A model generated the notes under the pieces. It was not told the DNA's origin, did no database searches, and worked only from the letters and a program-made list of their open reading frames with translations. From contig JAWZYU010000019.1 in NCBI GenBank assembly GCA_038380435.1, forward strand, positions 26,251,801 to 26,315,800: DNA of 64,000 nt, read 5' to 3'. This DNA comes from Ryuthela nishihirai (taxonomy: Eukaryota > Arthropoda > Arachnida > Araneae > Heptathelidae). The translations under genes were made by a program, and so were the position numbers. Shown one piece after another: positions 32,540-44,121 of this stretch; position 1 is the stretch's first letter, and each line of letters begins with the position of its first letter.

Positions 32540-32970
32540 GCAAAAATGTTTACCTAAAAAACAATTAAAAGTGTAAAGATTATATTAATTAAGCGGAGAA
32601 AATGGCAATTAATCTGTTCATCCTTAATAACGTATTGAAAAAGGAGTCATCAGAAACATCAACGAAATGAGTCAAAATCATCCAGAAATATGCCAGTGAA
32701 ACGCCTGGCAATTTATATGAGTCATTTGTTATATACATTGTTACGATCGTAACTACAGATTAATCAGTTAGCACAGAGAGACTTCCAAATATAAGTATTT
32801 TAAGCACAAATCGATACTAACGCTTTTGCCGAACAACAGCACAATTTCCCTCCAAATGATTTAATATACAAATTTTATTTCAAAATTTTAGAGCTAGGCA
32901 TTTTTAAAATATCAATGCTTAATTTTAGAATGATCTAAATTATTCTGTAATATTTTTATATAATCTTAAC
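32540..32970. other. Anonymous AT-rich interval
   Basis: Nothing recognised. Confidence 0.35.
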
Positions 32971-32973
32971 AAA

Positions 32974-33165
32974 AAATAAATACCCCCTCAAGCAGCTGCT
33001 TGCCATAGAGGTCTGTGAGGAGCCTGTTAGTTGATAAGCCATAGTAGAAGGTCTGAGAGGATGTCAGGCCATCAGCAGAAAAACGACACAAACACCCATT
33101 CCTTACCCGGGACTCGAACCCAGGTCCCTTAGATCAGTAGCTAAACGCACTAACCACTAGCTACT
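32974..33165 (-). mobile_element. SINE2 copy
   Basis: Minus-strand SINE2 with 'agtggttagtgcgtttagct', B box GGTTCGAGTCC, 'ctgctgatggcctgacatcc', 'aagcagctgcttgaggggg' and a (TTTA) tail at 32974. Confidence 0.9.
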
Positions 33166-34334
33166 TTGCAAATTGCAGTAAAAAAGCAAATAATAAATAC
33201 AGAACTTCAAAGCATGGCGTCCACATAGTTTGAAATTTAGTGAGGAAATGATAATTGCGGCCGTCTGATAAAGGTGCCGCTGCAAGCAATGGTATGGAAC
33301 CATCCATCTGTTCCATCTAGATATTTTGCAGATGAGCACAAACCTAACAATTGCAGGTTAGAATAGAGTTAAATGAATGTAATGGAGTAAACGTTTATAT
33401 ACTTCCGGTTTTTTGCGAATATTTAAATTTGTAGAATGTGGAACATTATTCATAGCCATTGACAGTTCACGATTTACAGGCTTTCATTTGATACACAACT
33501 GTAGATCATTGTCTAGTGAAATATGATGAAACGATTGTGACAGATACAGATGATCAGATGGGGATGACATGATTTCGTTTGCAGATCATTTGAATGAATT
33601 CAATGGGCGACACATCGAATATCTAGAGACGGTTGTAAGTGGTTGATTGAAGGTTGCCTGGGGATCCCGATAATTTAAAGTATGATGCAGAAATGGTAGG
33701 GCTCTGAAAAGTTGACCCTAGTAGTAATACATATGGTATATCTCGATGCAAATCCTACATTTGACTCCAAACATGTCCTTTAGCAAACCTAATTTCTTTT
33801 ACCGTGAACAGTGCTACAACATCTAAACAGAAGTGTAACCAGAAATTTGAAACGGGGGAGGTTCTCTTGTACCAGGCGACGATTAGTTGCAGAAAGGTGC
33901 GCGACGCTACAGTTCAAATACAGTTCAAATACAGTTCAAATTTCCGCATGCTGAAAAATGAAAATGAAGTTGTTTTTTTTTACAAGCATATTTGTAAAAT
34001 TCTTAGAGAGGAGGTTTCAACTCCCAAAACTACCCCCGTACATACTCTCCTGCTAATGGGTAACTATATATTTTGTTCTTATACAACTGTTTTCGAGCTT
34101 CATATTTATATCTCACTTTTGTTGATTAATTGTGTTATTGTGCTTGCTAACCAATCTTGTCTAATTTCAAAATAAATGGTTCTTAGGAGTAGAAACAGTG
34201 ATTCTAGAAATTCATAGTGCTTAATATCGGTTAAAATCTACTAAGAAATTACGTAACTAGTTCCCTGTCTGGTGTAGTGATAGCCCTATCTAGTGAAGTC
34301 GATATTTTACGTATTTTCAAAGCCAAGTGAAATG
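33166..34334. other. Anonymous interval with a short tandem repeat
   Basis: No gene recognised. An 11-bp unit ACAGTTCAAAT is repeated three times at about 33910-33944 within an unremarkable 123-codon plus-strand frame (33804-34175). Confidence 0.4.
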
Positions 34335-34899
34335 CCCCAGTGCAGTGGTACCCATTTGGTGGTTCGCGATCACGGCCCAAGGGTTTCGCGCTAAAAAAGT
34401 CTGTAATGGCGACTTAAGCAATGAAAATTTTCCAATTATGTTTCAAATATATTTTTCTCGCGACAACCAGCATGTGCATGTTTTGAAGCATTATAAGTTT
34501 GTTTGTGCAGCGATTCGAAACTATTACAAACGTCTGCAGAACAAACCTTTGTTCAAATGAAAAAGTCTAACGTCGAAATTGAGTTTATATATGATTATTA
34601 TATTACGTTACACATCTTCCAAGTTGTAACTTATTTCATTATAAATGCTATTGATAATTGGATATAATGTATTCAAAAATATTTGTCCAATAAAGAAATT
34701 TAATATGAAGTGTCGCAGATAAATTAATTTATAATTAGAATTTTTATATTTAGACTCCAAGCTATGGGTAGTAAAATTATATAATGTAAATTTTAATCTC
34801 GAGTATTTTTAGTCATTACTACCCTGGGAGATAGTAACATTTATTTTTGGTTGAAAGGATTTCACGGAACAAAAAGCGTTGTGAACCACTGCTCTAATG
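34335..34899. mobile_element. hAT-type MITE candidate
   Basis: Element 34343-34891 (549 bp) starts CAGTGGTACCC and ends GTGAACCACTG, imperfect inverted ends of the CAGTGGTT type common in hAT elements. The flanking octamers CCCCAGTG and CTCTAATG match at 5 of 8 positions, compatible with a decayed 8-bp target duplication. The interior has no transposase; a 77-codon frame inside is not recognised. Confidence 0.55.
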
Positions 34900-35560
34900 T
34901 AAGCTTTTCTATGTTGTATGAGACACAACCATAACTCTGATAGAACATCTAAGCAAGAGACTTACGTACTGCAGCAGATAGTTAGAAATAAATAATTTAC
35001 AATGTTTGAAAACTTCATTCAGTTTAGAATATTTTTGTGTGTTCTTGCAGAGAAACTCTAGTAAAGTTTCTGAATTGAACCAGCATGTTGTAGTTATACC
35101 CACTCTCAAACAGCATAGAAAAGCTTAGAAACTTTGCCATTGAAAATCTCAGTATTGGAAGGTCAGAAAGAATTAAACTTGCACAGAAAATTTACCACAG
35201 ATGAACAAGAATTGGAAGATCCTAACAGTGAACCTGCGGGAGCTAGGAACATCAGTTTTACGTCTATGTGATAAGAGAAGTAAGATAAAAAAGTATGATC
35301 CAGTTCCTCATACTTGACAATCAAGTAGATAACTGAATTAATGAAGCTGTACTATACCCACTGCAGCAATGCTTATTGTTCCTTGAAAAGGATTTGTCAT
35401 CTGTACGTCTGGTTCGTCGTGAACCATGCACACGTCAAGATTTGATTAGGAATGTGGCTGCATCTGTGACAGACCACTGACTGGCAGACCATTAGTTTAA
35501 TCTCTACTGTAATGGAAATCCTTCAGGCTATAACGAGAAGTCTCAGGGAAATGGAAGAGG
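34900..35560. other. Anonymous interval
   Basis: Nothing recognised. Confidence 0.3.
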
Positions 35561-36080
35561 AGTCGAAAGTGCTCATTATGACAGTCGTCAGCTTAACCTA
35601 AAGGTGTCCAGAAACCCCTTTAGAATGTTCCAGCATAGATTTTAGCAAGCACACTCTATTCAGATAGGGAAAAACGGGTTCTCTTGAAGCCACAGTTCTT
35701 AGCGCGATGCTATGGCCTGATGACATTCTTTGAAAGAGATGAGGTCCACTTTACTCTCAGTTAATGCAAGCAATTTTGTGTTTCAAATGGAGAAAATCCA
35801 CATGTAATTGTTTCCACATCGCTATATGAAGCCAAGGCGTGAATGCAATACTGATTTTGAAATGGGAATATATTTCTTTGTGATCACGAGGTTGGAAAAA
35901 ATAGTAGGTGTCGTTGTGCCTACGCTCAGAGGAACCCAATCACTGCAGAAACAAAAGAAATGTTGTCTGTGTGGCAGAATATGGCTTTCCATTATCGTAA
36001 TGGAGTGTGACACATTTTTAATGTGTAAAAGAGCCCGATTTTCAATCTCTTGTAATCTAATAACTAATATCCTACTAAAT
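35560..36080 (+). pseudogene. Possible mariner/IS630-type transposase relic
   Basis: Around 35740-35830 the plus strand reads DEVHFTLSVNASNFVFQMEN then PHVIVSTSLYEAKA, with stops between pieces. This resembles the 'DEAHFHLSG-VN-QNFR-W--ENPH' region around the first catalytic Asp of mariner-like transposases. A preceding stretch (35580-35650) loosely follows 'SVR-L--------FRM--H'. The remaining catalytic motifs cannot be seen. Weak support. Confidence 0.35.
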
Positions 36081-36119
36081 TGTTGCAAGTATTACTACTT
36101 CTTCACAATTTTATAGAAA

Positions 36120-37500
36120 CTCTCCGATAAATCATAATATCCGTTCCTTGTTTATCATGTATGGTGCGCCAGAATTTATGATTACCATATAGGACCTGCC
36201 TGAAAATAGATAACTGAGGTGACTGTGACTGAAATTCCTCCCTTCCCGACCACAATTATATCCCACAAGTTATTTGTGGCACCAATGATAAAATAAAATT
36301 GTTGATAAAATTTGTGGCACCAATGATAAAACAAAATAATTCAATGAAGAGTGGCACTAAGGCTATGTACTAAATCTAATATGACTGAAATACTAATTTC
36401 TAAATGGACAGTCAGTTAGCCAAGAGCATACCAACTAACTGGTGAGAGTAGCAAAAGTGGACTATTTGACTGTCATCTCAGAATGATAGAGACACCAGTT
36501 TAATCCCTCTTTTCCCTCAAGGTTCTCCTCTCCAAGACATTAGAGCTTCTGAAGCTCGCAGGGCTAAGTGGCAATGCAGTGTCAAACTAATGGCCTCTCC
36601 AACCCTCCTTTTAGATAGCAGCCACTTAACTCTACAAATACTCTTTCACTAGGTAAGTAAGTGGAATATGCTTTAGAATTACTAAGCAAGTTTGGCAAAA
36701 GGGTTTATACATAAGACAACTGAATTTATTAACCATTCAAAACATAGGGGCTAAACCCCTGAATACTGGTAATAACTGGGTACTGAATATCGTCAAATTT
36801 GTAATGTTTCGCATTTGTCACCCTATGTTGTGATTGATTATATGTTACAGACGAAGAGAAAACTTAAAAATACACTCCTACTAATAACTAGCATTGCTAA
36901 TAGGAAACAATCTAAAATAAATGCACCTAAAGGAACTACTGACTAAGATGAAAATATCTCTAGCTCACATGTAAGCTATCTTCTCTTAATCCTAACTGTT
37001 AACCAAACTGTTATTCTTACAATATCACATTAATTCTCCAGTTAATGGTGGTGAGCAAGATATGGTAGATTTCAAAATGGGCCCTCACCGACTATATCAC
37101 TTTTGGCAGGCTTGCTCACTGTCAAGGAATCCGTTTTGACTTGAACACTAACGTGCACTTTGAAACGTTGTCCAGGTGCAGCTGAGTTGGTGAAAATAGC
37201 GAATAGTTCTCGGGGTTGTTCACTACAAGAGTGGAGAGTTCACTAGAATCTGGCTAACAAGTCCTTCTGGGGGTTTAATTAAGGCACTAAATTATCGAGC
37301 TGCAAACTGCTTCAATTTTAAGAAACGACAAAAATACGAATTATGCTTTTCTCGTTTTATAAATTTAGCATACCCAATAAAAGAAGTGGGACTTTATCCA
37401 CTTGGACAGATAGAGCTTCCGATTAGTTTTATTAGCAATGACGAGCTGCTCCTCATTCTATTCTGTGTGGCAATGAGGTCACTGATGACGTCAAAAATGA
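36120..37500. other. Anonymous interval
   Basis: No gene family recognised. A 20-bp word 'tttgtggcaccaatgataaa' is duplicated at about 36275 and 36311. Confidence 0.35.
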
Positions 37501-37502
37501 GT

Positions 37503-37580
37503 GGACACTACTAGCCGGCTACGTCAGCACCATCTAGACAGGAGTCTAGATGGTGCTGACGTAGCCGGCTAGTGGTGTCC
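37503..37580. repeat. 37-bp hairpin with 4-nt loop
   Basis: Arms 37503-37539 and 37544-37580 (…CTAGCCGGCTACGTCAGCACC… and complement) differ at one base, with AGGA as the loop. It is much more GC-rich than the window average. Confidence 0.93.
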
Positions 37581-38139
37581 TGTCCCGTTCAACAAATTTG
37601 GGCTCAACCTTTCCACTTCAAAAACTCTATGTGAACTCCCCTTTTATTCGAGATCTCTTCTTACCTCTTGCTCCTTTGTCCGCCGGTTTCCAATGGGAGA
37701 CTTGCCTCTTAGCGCAAGTGTCAGAGAGGATCGCTATCTAGCGGCGGCCCCAATAATGACGCGATTCTGGACCGCCCTCTCACAAGCTTGGCTAGCCTGG
37801 GAAGTTGTAATGGTGTGAGAGTTTCTATGGCTATATCCAGACTTGTGCGTTTTGCGTGCGCTAGACGCATGCGTCTAGAGCACGTGACGCATGCGCAAAT
37901 GCATGCCTCAAATCATTTGAAACGCGCCGTTTTCAGTGCAGTAGCGAACATACTTCCACCAGTAATGGATGTTTGTTCAGAATTCCGTGCAGCTTCGTAG
38001 TTTGTCTGGAAGGTTTCGTTTTGTTTTTCTAATTATTGAGCTTGTGTTTTATGTTCACCATGTTGTCAGAACAAACAATGGCCTTTATTGAAGATTATGA
38101 ATTAAATATTTTATCAGAGATATAAATTATTAAATTAAT
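37581..38139. other. GC-richer anonymous segment
   Basis: Roughly 37400-38000 is richer in G+C and CpG than the surroundings and contains an 18-bp perfect palindrome CTAGACGCATGCGTCTAG at 37861-37878. The 70-codon plus-strand frame here (37788-38000) has no recognised motif. It could be a host promoter/CpG-rich area or an unrecognised element; undetermined. Confidence 0.4.
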
Positions 38140-38520
38140 TTAAACAAATAAAAAAATAATTAAATAATTCATCAGATTATAGGTTCTAATATTCATCAGA
38201 GACATGAATGAATCACCGGTAGCCAAATAACTAAGTGTGATCGCTAATTTCACTTCAGCTGGCATTTCTTCTCTGAAAAGAGCATTTTTTTTTTTCGATC
38301 TTGGCTCCACCATTCCCAAAAGCATGTAGAAGTTTGTTCTAAACATTCGCGATAAGCCCTTAAAAAGAACGTTTTCCTTTAATTCCAAAATTCCGCGTTT
38401 TAAAGTAATCTTTCATCCATATCGATCGCCGGTATTGTTCAAGTCTTTTTCTCTCTTTTTTCAGCACTAAAATTGCAGCACTTATACCCGCTAACATAGC
38501 AGTATCAGTTACGTACATTT
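38140..38520 (-). pseudogene. PIF/Harbinger transposase N-terminal fragment
   Basis: The minus strand begins MYVTDTAMLAGISAAI at ~38518, continues KKERKRLEQYRRSIWMKDYF, has a one-base frameshift near 38400, and then reads RGILELKENVLFKGLSRMFR, LLGMVEPRSKKKNALFREEM and AEVKLAITLSYLATGDSFMS (38140-38388). The last blocks are the 'FLRM----F--LL--V-P-I---------I----RLA-TLR-LATGDSF-SL' signature of HARBI1-like/PIF transposases. It stops right after SFMSLM, so the DDE catalytic core is missing. A 5' fragment only, with one frameshift: dead. Confidence 0.85.
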
Positions 38521-38581
38521 TAATTCACATCTACAGTGGTGAAAATTTGAAAACTATTTGACGCACAGGTGTAGACAGTTG

Positions 38582-38650
38582 AAGGCATGCGTCCAGCGCA
38601 TTTCATCTAAGGCATGCGTCCAGCGCATTTCATCTAAGGCATGCGCTAGG
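38582..38650 (+). repeat. 27-bp tandem repeat, 2.5 units
   Basis: Two exact copies of a 27-bp unit starting AAGGCATGCGTCCAGCGCAT (38582-38608, 38609-38635) and a partial third. Confidence 0.9.
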
Positions 38651-39400
38651 GTACTTGGTGCTGAAAAGCGGAATTGAAAGTTGAAAGTGAAGTTGAAGAT
38701 GAAAGCGCATAAGTGTGGAAATGGCAATTCATCTCAACAGGATAATTGTCTCTAGTATTATCGGCTGAGAAGCTGTCGGTTCTTAAAGTTGAAAGGGATT
38801 GCTCTAGCTCTCCTGGAAAATGTTTCGTAAGTCGACACTTTCACACTTTCACTCGGAAAGCTCCCTGCACTGCGTTCTACCCCGCTCCTTTATGTTGTAC
38901 TAGCGACGCGCTCACCACTGGATAGCACTTTTCTGCTTCCGAAAATTGAATCCAACTCTAAACGATACTCAAAAAGCTGGTCTCTCTTATTTATACGGCC
39001 CACCGCCGTGACGTGGTTTATTACTGGTTGAATGAACCTTATATGTTCGAGGAGAGGTGTACCTAACAAATTGGCATCTCAGTGTATACTATATGTTTAT
39101 GATTTATTTTTCGATTATTTTTACTGGTAACTGGCATTCTCAAAGGGGACAACAGCTCCTGTAACGAACTGAAATGGATACCTCTCACGTTGTATACTTT
39201 TGAATCATACTATTGCCAGAAGCAATAACATTATAAGTTGCATTATCCGTGACACACAGATTACATTATCGCCCTTTTTCACCAATCAACGGCACTTCTC
39301 ACACTTTTTTTTTCTTTCCTTTCATTTCTAGGTATATTTTACTGAAAATTACTTCGGTGATTCCTAAATGGAACTATAATTCCTACTTACTAGACTACTG
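38650..39400. other. Anonymous interval
   Basis: No family recognised with confidence. The mix of a TATA-like 'cttatttatacggccc' near 38985 and 'aattggcatctcagtg' near 39067 is vaguely reminiscent of an LTR end plus primer-binding site but unsupported. Confidence 0.3.
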
Positions 39401-39414
39401 CAATGTTCTAGTTT

Positions 39415-39515
39415 ATTAATCATCATCAGCATCAACAATAAACGATCATCATCAAGCAGCCATGGGCAACGGAGGTCCAACCACACTGTGCAATTTATAT
39501 CTCCAAATCATTACT
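39415..39515 (-). repeat. Fragment of the segment A/B/C LINE 3' end
   Basis: 'catcatcatcaagcagccat', 'gggcaacggaggtccaacca' and 'cactgtgcaatttat' match the beginning of segment A (positions 17-75), the 3' end of that LINE family on the minus strand. Confidence 0.65.
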
Positions 39516-40550
39516 GCATAATTCAGATAAATCATGCTTGGATTTATCCATCTAAATAGTTTATTGACAAGAATTCAGTTCGATTTTTTAATTAACACCA
39601 GCGAAATATCAAACTGGAGCAGGACACGAAGGCGTAACTTTGAAAGATGGACGAAGTCATTAAAATCCACAGTGAGCCAATCACTAACGATGAACTTCAG
39701 GATTTAGAATTCAACGCTGCCTTTGAAGAACAACAAGAATCTGAACCAGAATTAATATTTAGATTTCACTGCACAAAAAACGCATGGATTTGTTGAAGGA
39801 TCATGATATTGATATTTCGTGACTGGATGCCATAAGACGATGTTGTGACCAGTTAATGGAATAATAGAAATAAACATTACGCACAAAACAGAGGCAAGCA
39901 ATGCAAACCAGCTAGTTTCGGTCCATATTAAGAAATAAACTGTAAAATTAATTAATCGATCACATATTTATATACATGATTATGCATATATGTAATCGTT
40001 AAATGAATATTGAGAATTGTAATTATTTTGTTGAAATAAAACATCCATTAGGAAACTAAGAAAAGGAAAAAAGATCAATAAGATAGGCGAAAATACAAAC
40101 AAGTAAAAAATCCCCTCGCTTTACACGGTAATACGTTTAACGATGGTCTTCCCGGAACTCATCTCCCGCTTTAAATGAAAGTTTCCTGTATAACTGTTCC
40201 ATTTCTGAATTATCCATTAAATGGTATTTTCAGAGTTAAACTACTGCAAAATATATATATTAATTTAATAGAATTATATGTCTTTCGTTCAATTACTACA
40301 GTAGCCCATTGCCTGATCGAAGACATATTTCACGGATGTATCTTAATGATACATTCAAGGTTTAAGAAAAACGAAATTTCATCAACGATATTTTCACGCT
40401 TTCATTACCGAATGTTGGATTATCATCACTACAGCTATTGATCCTATCCTCCCTAAGTGATTCTGTTTTTACCAGGTTCGGGTCACAAATTAGCCTGCAT
40501 TGTTAATTTTTCTCCACTAACGCTTCTGGTCAGTATATATTCGCCACAAA
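39516..40550. other. Anonymous AT-rich interval
   Basis: Nothing recognised; the 88-codon frame at 40175-40441 lacks known motifs. Confidence 0.35.
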
Positions 40551-42190
40551 CTGGAAGGATAGCTGTGTAGCAATCCCCAGTGATGTCGCAGAGAACTTTC
40601 CGGGTCTGGCACATAATGTCCGACCCCGCCTCCCCTTGGTGCATGCCATTAATACTTTTTAAAAGAGATATTCTCTTTCGAAAGGAATAGAAGTGGAGGC
40701 CTCTCAGACCGGTGTACCCTAATGATCTGGTTATCTACGACAAATTTTTTCTTTCTTTCTACCATGTTGAGGAGTGTTCAACTTCGCAGGGTCGTGGTGA
40801 TGACCATTTATGCCTACGAGACTGGACTGGTTTACGGCTTTGAGCTTGATTTTGGCTTATGGACTTGCTGCGGTGGTGGACATCTGTTGAGGGAGAATTT
40901 GCCGGTGTGTTTTCTGTTTGCTTGTGGGTTGCCAGCCCGAAGTGAATAGAGGCACGGGATACCTTATATCAGCTGGTGGATAAATCTGATCAGAGGCCAT
41001 CACAGCTACCTGAACCCTCACTTAGCTAGTTAGGCATCTCTAATCCTAAATTGGAGTAATGTGTCACAGGCAGGTCTTACGGCTCTAAAAGGTCCACTTA
41101 AAAACGGTGGTGCTTGAAGTTCCTACCAACATAGATCACTTCAACCTGTAGCAGTGGAGGAACAGGTCTTTGCCCCATGCCTGCGATCAGAGGGCTTTTT
41201 GATATTTTTGGCCCTACGTTTCTCAATTAAACTAGTTTCTCCAAAACATCTTACTAGTCATTTTCTCTCTGCAGGTAAATGAAACGTGAGGACGTTACGT
41301 TGAGATTATTCTCTCGATGTCCCCACGCAGGAATTCCAGCATTATAAACTATATATTCTAGGCTTGCAAGAGACCAGATGGATAGGTTAAAGTGGGAAAA
41401 TTGAAAATAACTCTAAATTTCTTTTTCAGTGAAGAGATCTCGTGTTCTAATAGAACCAGAGATCTGAAACAAATGTTTCCCGATTATATTCTGAAAGAAT
41501 TACACGTTGAATGTATCGGAAGAGGTCTCGACCCGTTACTTTTGTTTTATAAATTCTAAACTGATTGCATACTGGATAAAATGATTTAATATCTAATGTT
41601 TCCAAAGCGTTCGTTTCTTTATCGCCAACATAACGTTATACTGCCGGGATTCGGTCCGTTAATTCAATCACGCAAGGTATCGAACCCGTTAGATATTATA
41701 TATTTGTTACGTAGCCGATTAACTGGTCGAACCCGATAAATGTTGCAGTTTTGTAACTCATGTTCTAAAAAGAGCAACAAATCTAAAAGTAATGTTTTCC
41801 GATTACATTCGGGGAGAATTACACGTTGAATGTATCGGAAAAGGTTTCGAACCGCTACTTTTTATTTTATGGGTTCGAAACCGATTGCATACTGTATAAA
41901 ACGACTTAGTATCTAATGTTTCCGAAACTTTCGTCTTTTTTTGGCCAGCATAGCGTTATACCACCGAAATTCGTTTGCAAGGGACCAGATAGACAGATAA
42001 AGGTCAGATTCTTAAAAATAATCTTAAATATCTGTTTTCAGGGAGGGAAGATAATAAGAATCACCAAGGCGTGGGTCTGCTTCTCAGCAGACACGCTAGT
42101 GATGCTCTTCTAGGATATGAGTGCATTAATGAAAGGTTTCTTACAGCAAAATTTCGGACAAGCATTAAATCTATATCGTAATTGTTAGTC
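40550..42190 (+). mobile_element. LINE 5' region and endonuclease debris with internal tandem duplication
   Basis: The plus strand from 41230 is homologous to the complement of 15440-15640: 'actagtcattttctctctgcagg', then 'gaggacgttac', 'ggcttgcaagagaccagatgg' (the LQETRW codons). At 41965-42190 a second, partly overlapping piece follows: 'ttgcaagggaccagatag', then 'gggagggaagataataagaa', 'caccaaggcgtgggtctgct' and 'cattaatgaaaggtttctta'. Stops and frameshifts prevent translation. 40550-41230 is probably 5' UTR of the same element, by position only. Confidence 0.65.
41474..41975 (+). repeat. ~319-bp direct duplication inside the LINE debris
   Basis: 'gtttcccgattatattctg', 'gaattacacgttgaatgtat', 'gattgcatactggataaaa' and 'catacgttatact'-type landmarks at 41474-41660 recur at 41793-41975 with ~15% divergence (offset ~319). 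Both copies end near the LQETRW-coding words. Confidence 0.75.
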
Positions 42191-42303
42191 TTCTATCGAT
42201 CGTAGCAAGTTATGTATGATTAGAATCACATGTGGCGCCAGGTGAATCATTGGCATTTTCTTTAATGATTATCACTCATTTGGTCGGATGGGGGGACGAA
42301 GGT

Positions 42304-42711
42304 TCTGTCGGTTGGGTTGGGTTGTTTTACCTCTGAGCGGCACGTTTTTAGCACACCATGGGCTAAATGGGCAGGTAACATGGACCCCGAAGGCTCAGAG
42401 AAGGTTGGGGAAGGGGACCCACTGGAACAGTTGTTGGGAGACAGATGGTAGTCTCCCGTCAAGGCCATCCAGCGTGTTCTTTAACGTGCACAGGGTATGG
42501 CTCTCTTGTACACGGGGCCACGGCTTAACGTCCCATCTGACGGACGGCGGCCTTTCCAAGCCCATCGGTGTCCCCTACTGACAGTGGGCAAGGCGGGGAA
42601 TTTTGCGGAGATAAATCTCAACGCTGATCAAGCTGGGACTCAAACCTGGGAACTACAGATTACGAGCCTGGCGCGCTACCGACTGACCCACCCCCGCCCC
42701 GGATCTGTCAG
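42304..42711 (-). mobile_element. SINE1 copy with short target-site duplication
   Basis: Minus-strand body 42312-42703, almost consensus, with tail AACCC repeats at its 3' end ('gttgggttgggttgttttac' on the plus strand). Candidate target duplication TCTGTCGG / TCTGTCAG at 42304-42311 and 42704-42711. Confidence 0.88.
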
Positions 42712-42745
42712 AAACGCGCCAGGCTCGTAATCTGCAGTTTTCAGA
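42712..42745 (+). repeat. SINE1 head fragment
   Basis: 'acgcgccaggctcgtaatct' and 'gcagttttcag' match the tRNA-like region of SINE1 in plus orientation, immediately after the preceding minus-strand copy. A ~33-bp orphan fragment in inverted orientation. Confidence 0.7.
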
Positions 42746-43050
42746 TTGAAGCAAGGTCACCTTGATAAGACATGTCTGGATAGACTTAAACAGAAGGAGG
42801 GTCAAAGGGAGAGATATTAATTATGCATAAAATTTCTAGTGGTGTAATTTGTTTAAAAATTTAATTAAACTATTTATTTTAAAACCCGTTAAATTAAAAT
42901 AATTTTTTCATAACGATTTTAATAAAACATTTAAGAATATTATAAAATCAATTTAAAGTTTTTTTAAAAATAAACAACTATCAATTCGATATTTAGGGAG
43001 GTAGATATAATTAGGTAAATGATATTTGAAAAATAAGTCTTCAGTTAGTC
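42746..43050. other. AT-rich spacer
   Basis: No recognisable feature. Confidence 0.3.
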
Positions 43051-43051
43051 G

Positions 43052-43245
43052 AGACCCGCTGTATGTTGGTGGCTTTGGTTCGATTCCCAGCTGGGTCAGC
43101 TGTAAGATTTCTCTCCGCAAAACTTTCCGTCCAGACCTCGGTCAGTAGGGAACACCAAGGGACTTCAAATGCCTTCGTCCATCGGATGGGACGTTAAGCT
43201 GTGGCTCCGTGTGCGGGAGAGCTATACCATTGCATGTTAAAATAA
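43052..43245 (+). mobile_element. SINE1 partial copy
   Basis: Plus-strand head (GGTTCGATTCCCAGCTGGGT) through 'ccatcggatgggacgttaag', 'ctccgtgtgcgggagagcta' and 'cattgcatgttaaa', then lost. The A box is mutated. Confidence 0.8.
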
Positions 43246-44085
43246 AGAAAAAATACCGATTAGAACACAACAAATTTTATAGTAATAAATTTTTGGAGGA
43301 TATTGTATATTGGATTTAATTTTTTTCATTAACGATGCCTCAAGAATGAGGATTTTGTACTGTATATTCAAGTAAAAAGAAATGCAGGTATCTCCCAATT
43401 TACCTGAATTCTGCGTTAACTCGATCTCATATAAGCATTCATATAAAAACTCTTCCTCGAAACCCTTCTTCATTAACTATTTTCAGTTAAGATGTAAAAA
43501 ATATCGAAATTCTTTGTCTAATCATCATATTATTATGAATTAGACGTCATCGGTGACAGAAATTGGCAATTTCCTCGTGGTTCTGCGGCTTCTTGAGCGA
43601 TTCGTCCTGAATTTCGTGGGATGGTCCCTCTTAGTTCTCACCCTCTTGGTGTGATAGATGAGGATTCCCATCTGCCGTAGGTCGGGAGTGATTTTTCGAA
43701 AGGCATCCGATATTTGTGGGGAGCCTTCGTCGCCTGCCTTCTGAATGCAATTATCGAATGACGTATGAGAAAATGTCAGTCGATATAAATGAAAGATCTC
43801 AATCAAATGTACCTGAGTTTGAATTTTCAGCAACGTTAGTTCGGATGTAATCGCATTTACTTCGCAACAGACTCTAAAAATATGTTAATCGTAGGTAATA
43901 AATTTCGACTTTGGGAAAGCATCTCCTTAGAGAATATGCTATAACGATCTTGAATATGGCACTGATTCAGTTACCGCTCTGATTTCTATTCTAACCACAC
44001 TTCTTATGTCATACCAGACTTGGTCAGTACAATAGCAGAACGATTGATATTCATAACAAACTTGCATTCTTATAATTCGACTTAC
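43246..44085. other. Anonymous interval
   Basis: Two minus-strand frames of 78 and 97 codons (43237-43473, 43540-43833) show no recognised motif. No repeat family seen. Confidence 0.35.
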
Positions 44086-44121
44086 GGCTGTTAATTTTCT
44101 TTTAAATCTGCTAAAGAATTT

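Noticed and set aside
38985..39085. LTR end plus primer-binding site ('ttggcatctcagtg')
   Set aside because: No matching LTR start, gag, or second LTR found nearby; resemblance too short.
42430..42730. Open frames of 68-97 codons across SINE1 copies (also 26007-26516, 42262-42581, 52741-52965, 55913-56107)
   Set aside because: Same peptide text recurs wherever SINE1 occurs; SINEs are non-coding Pol III-type elements.
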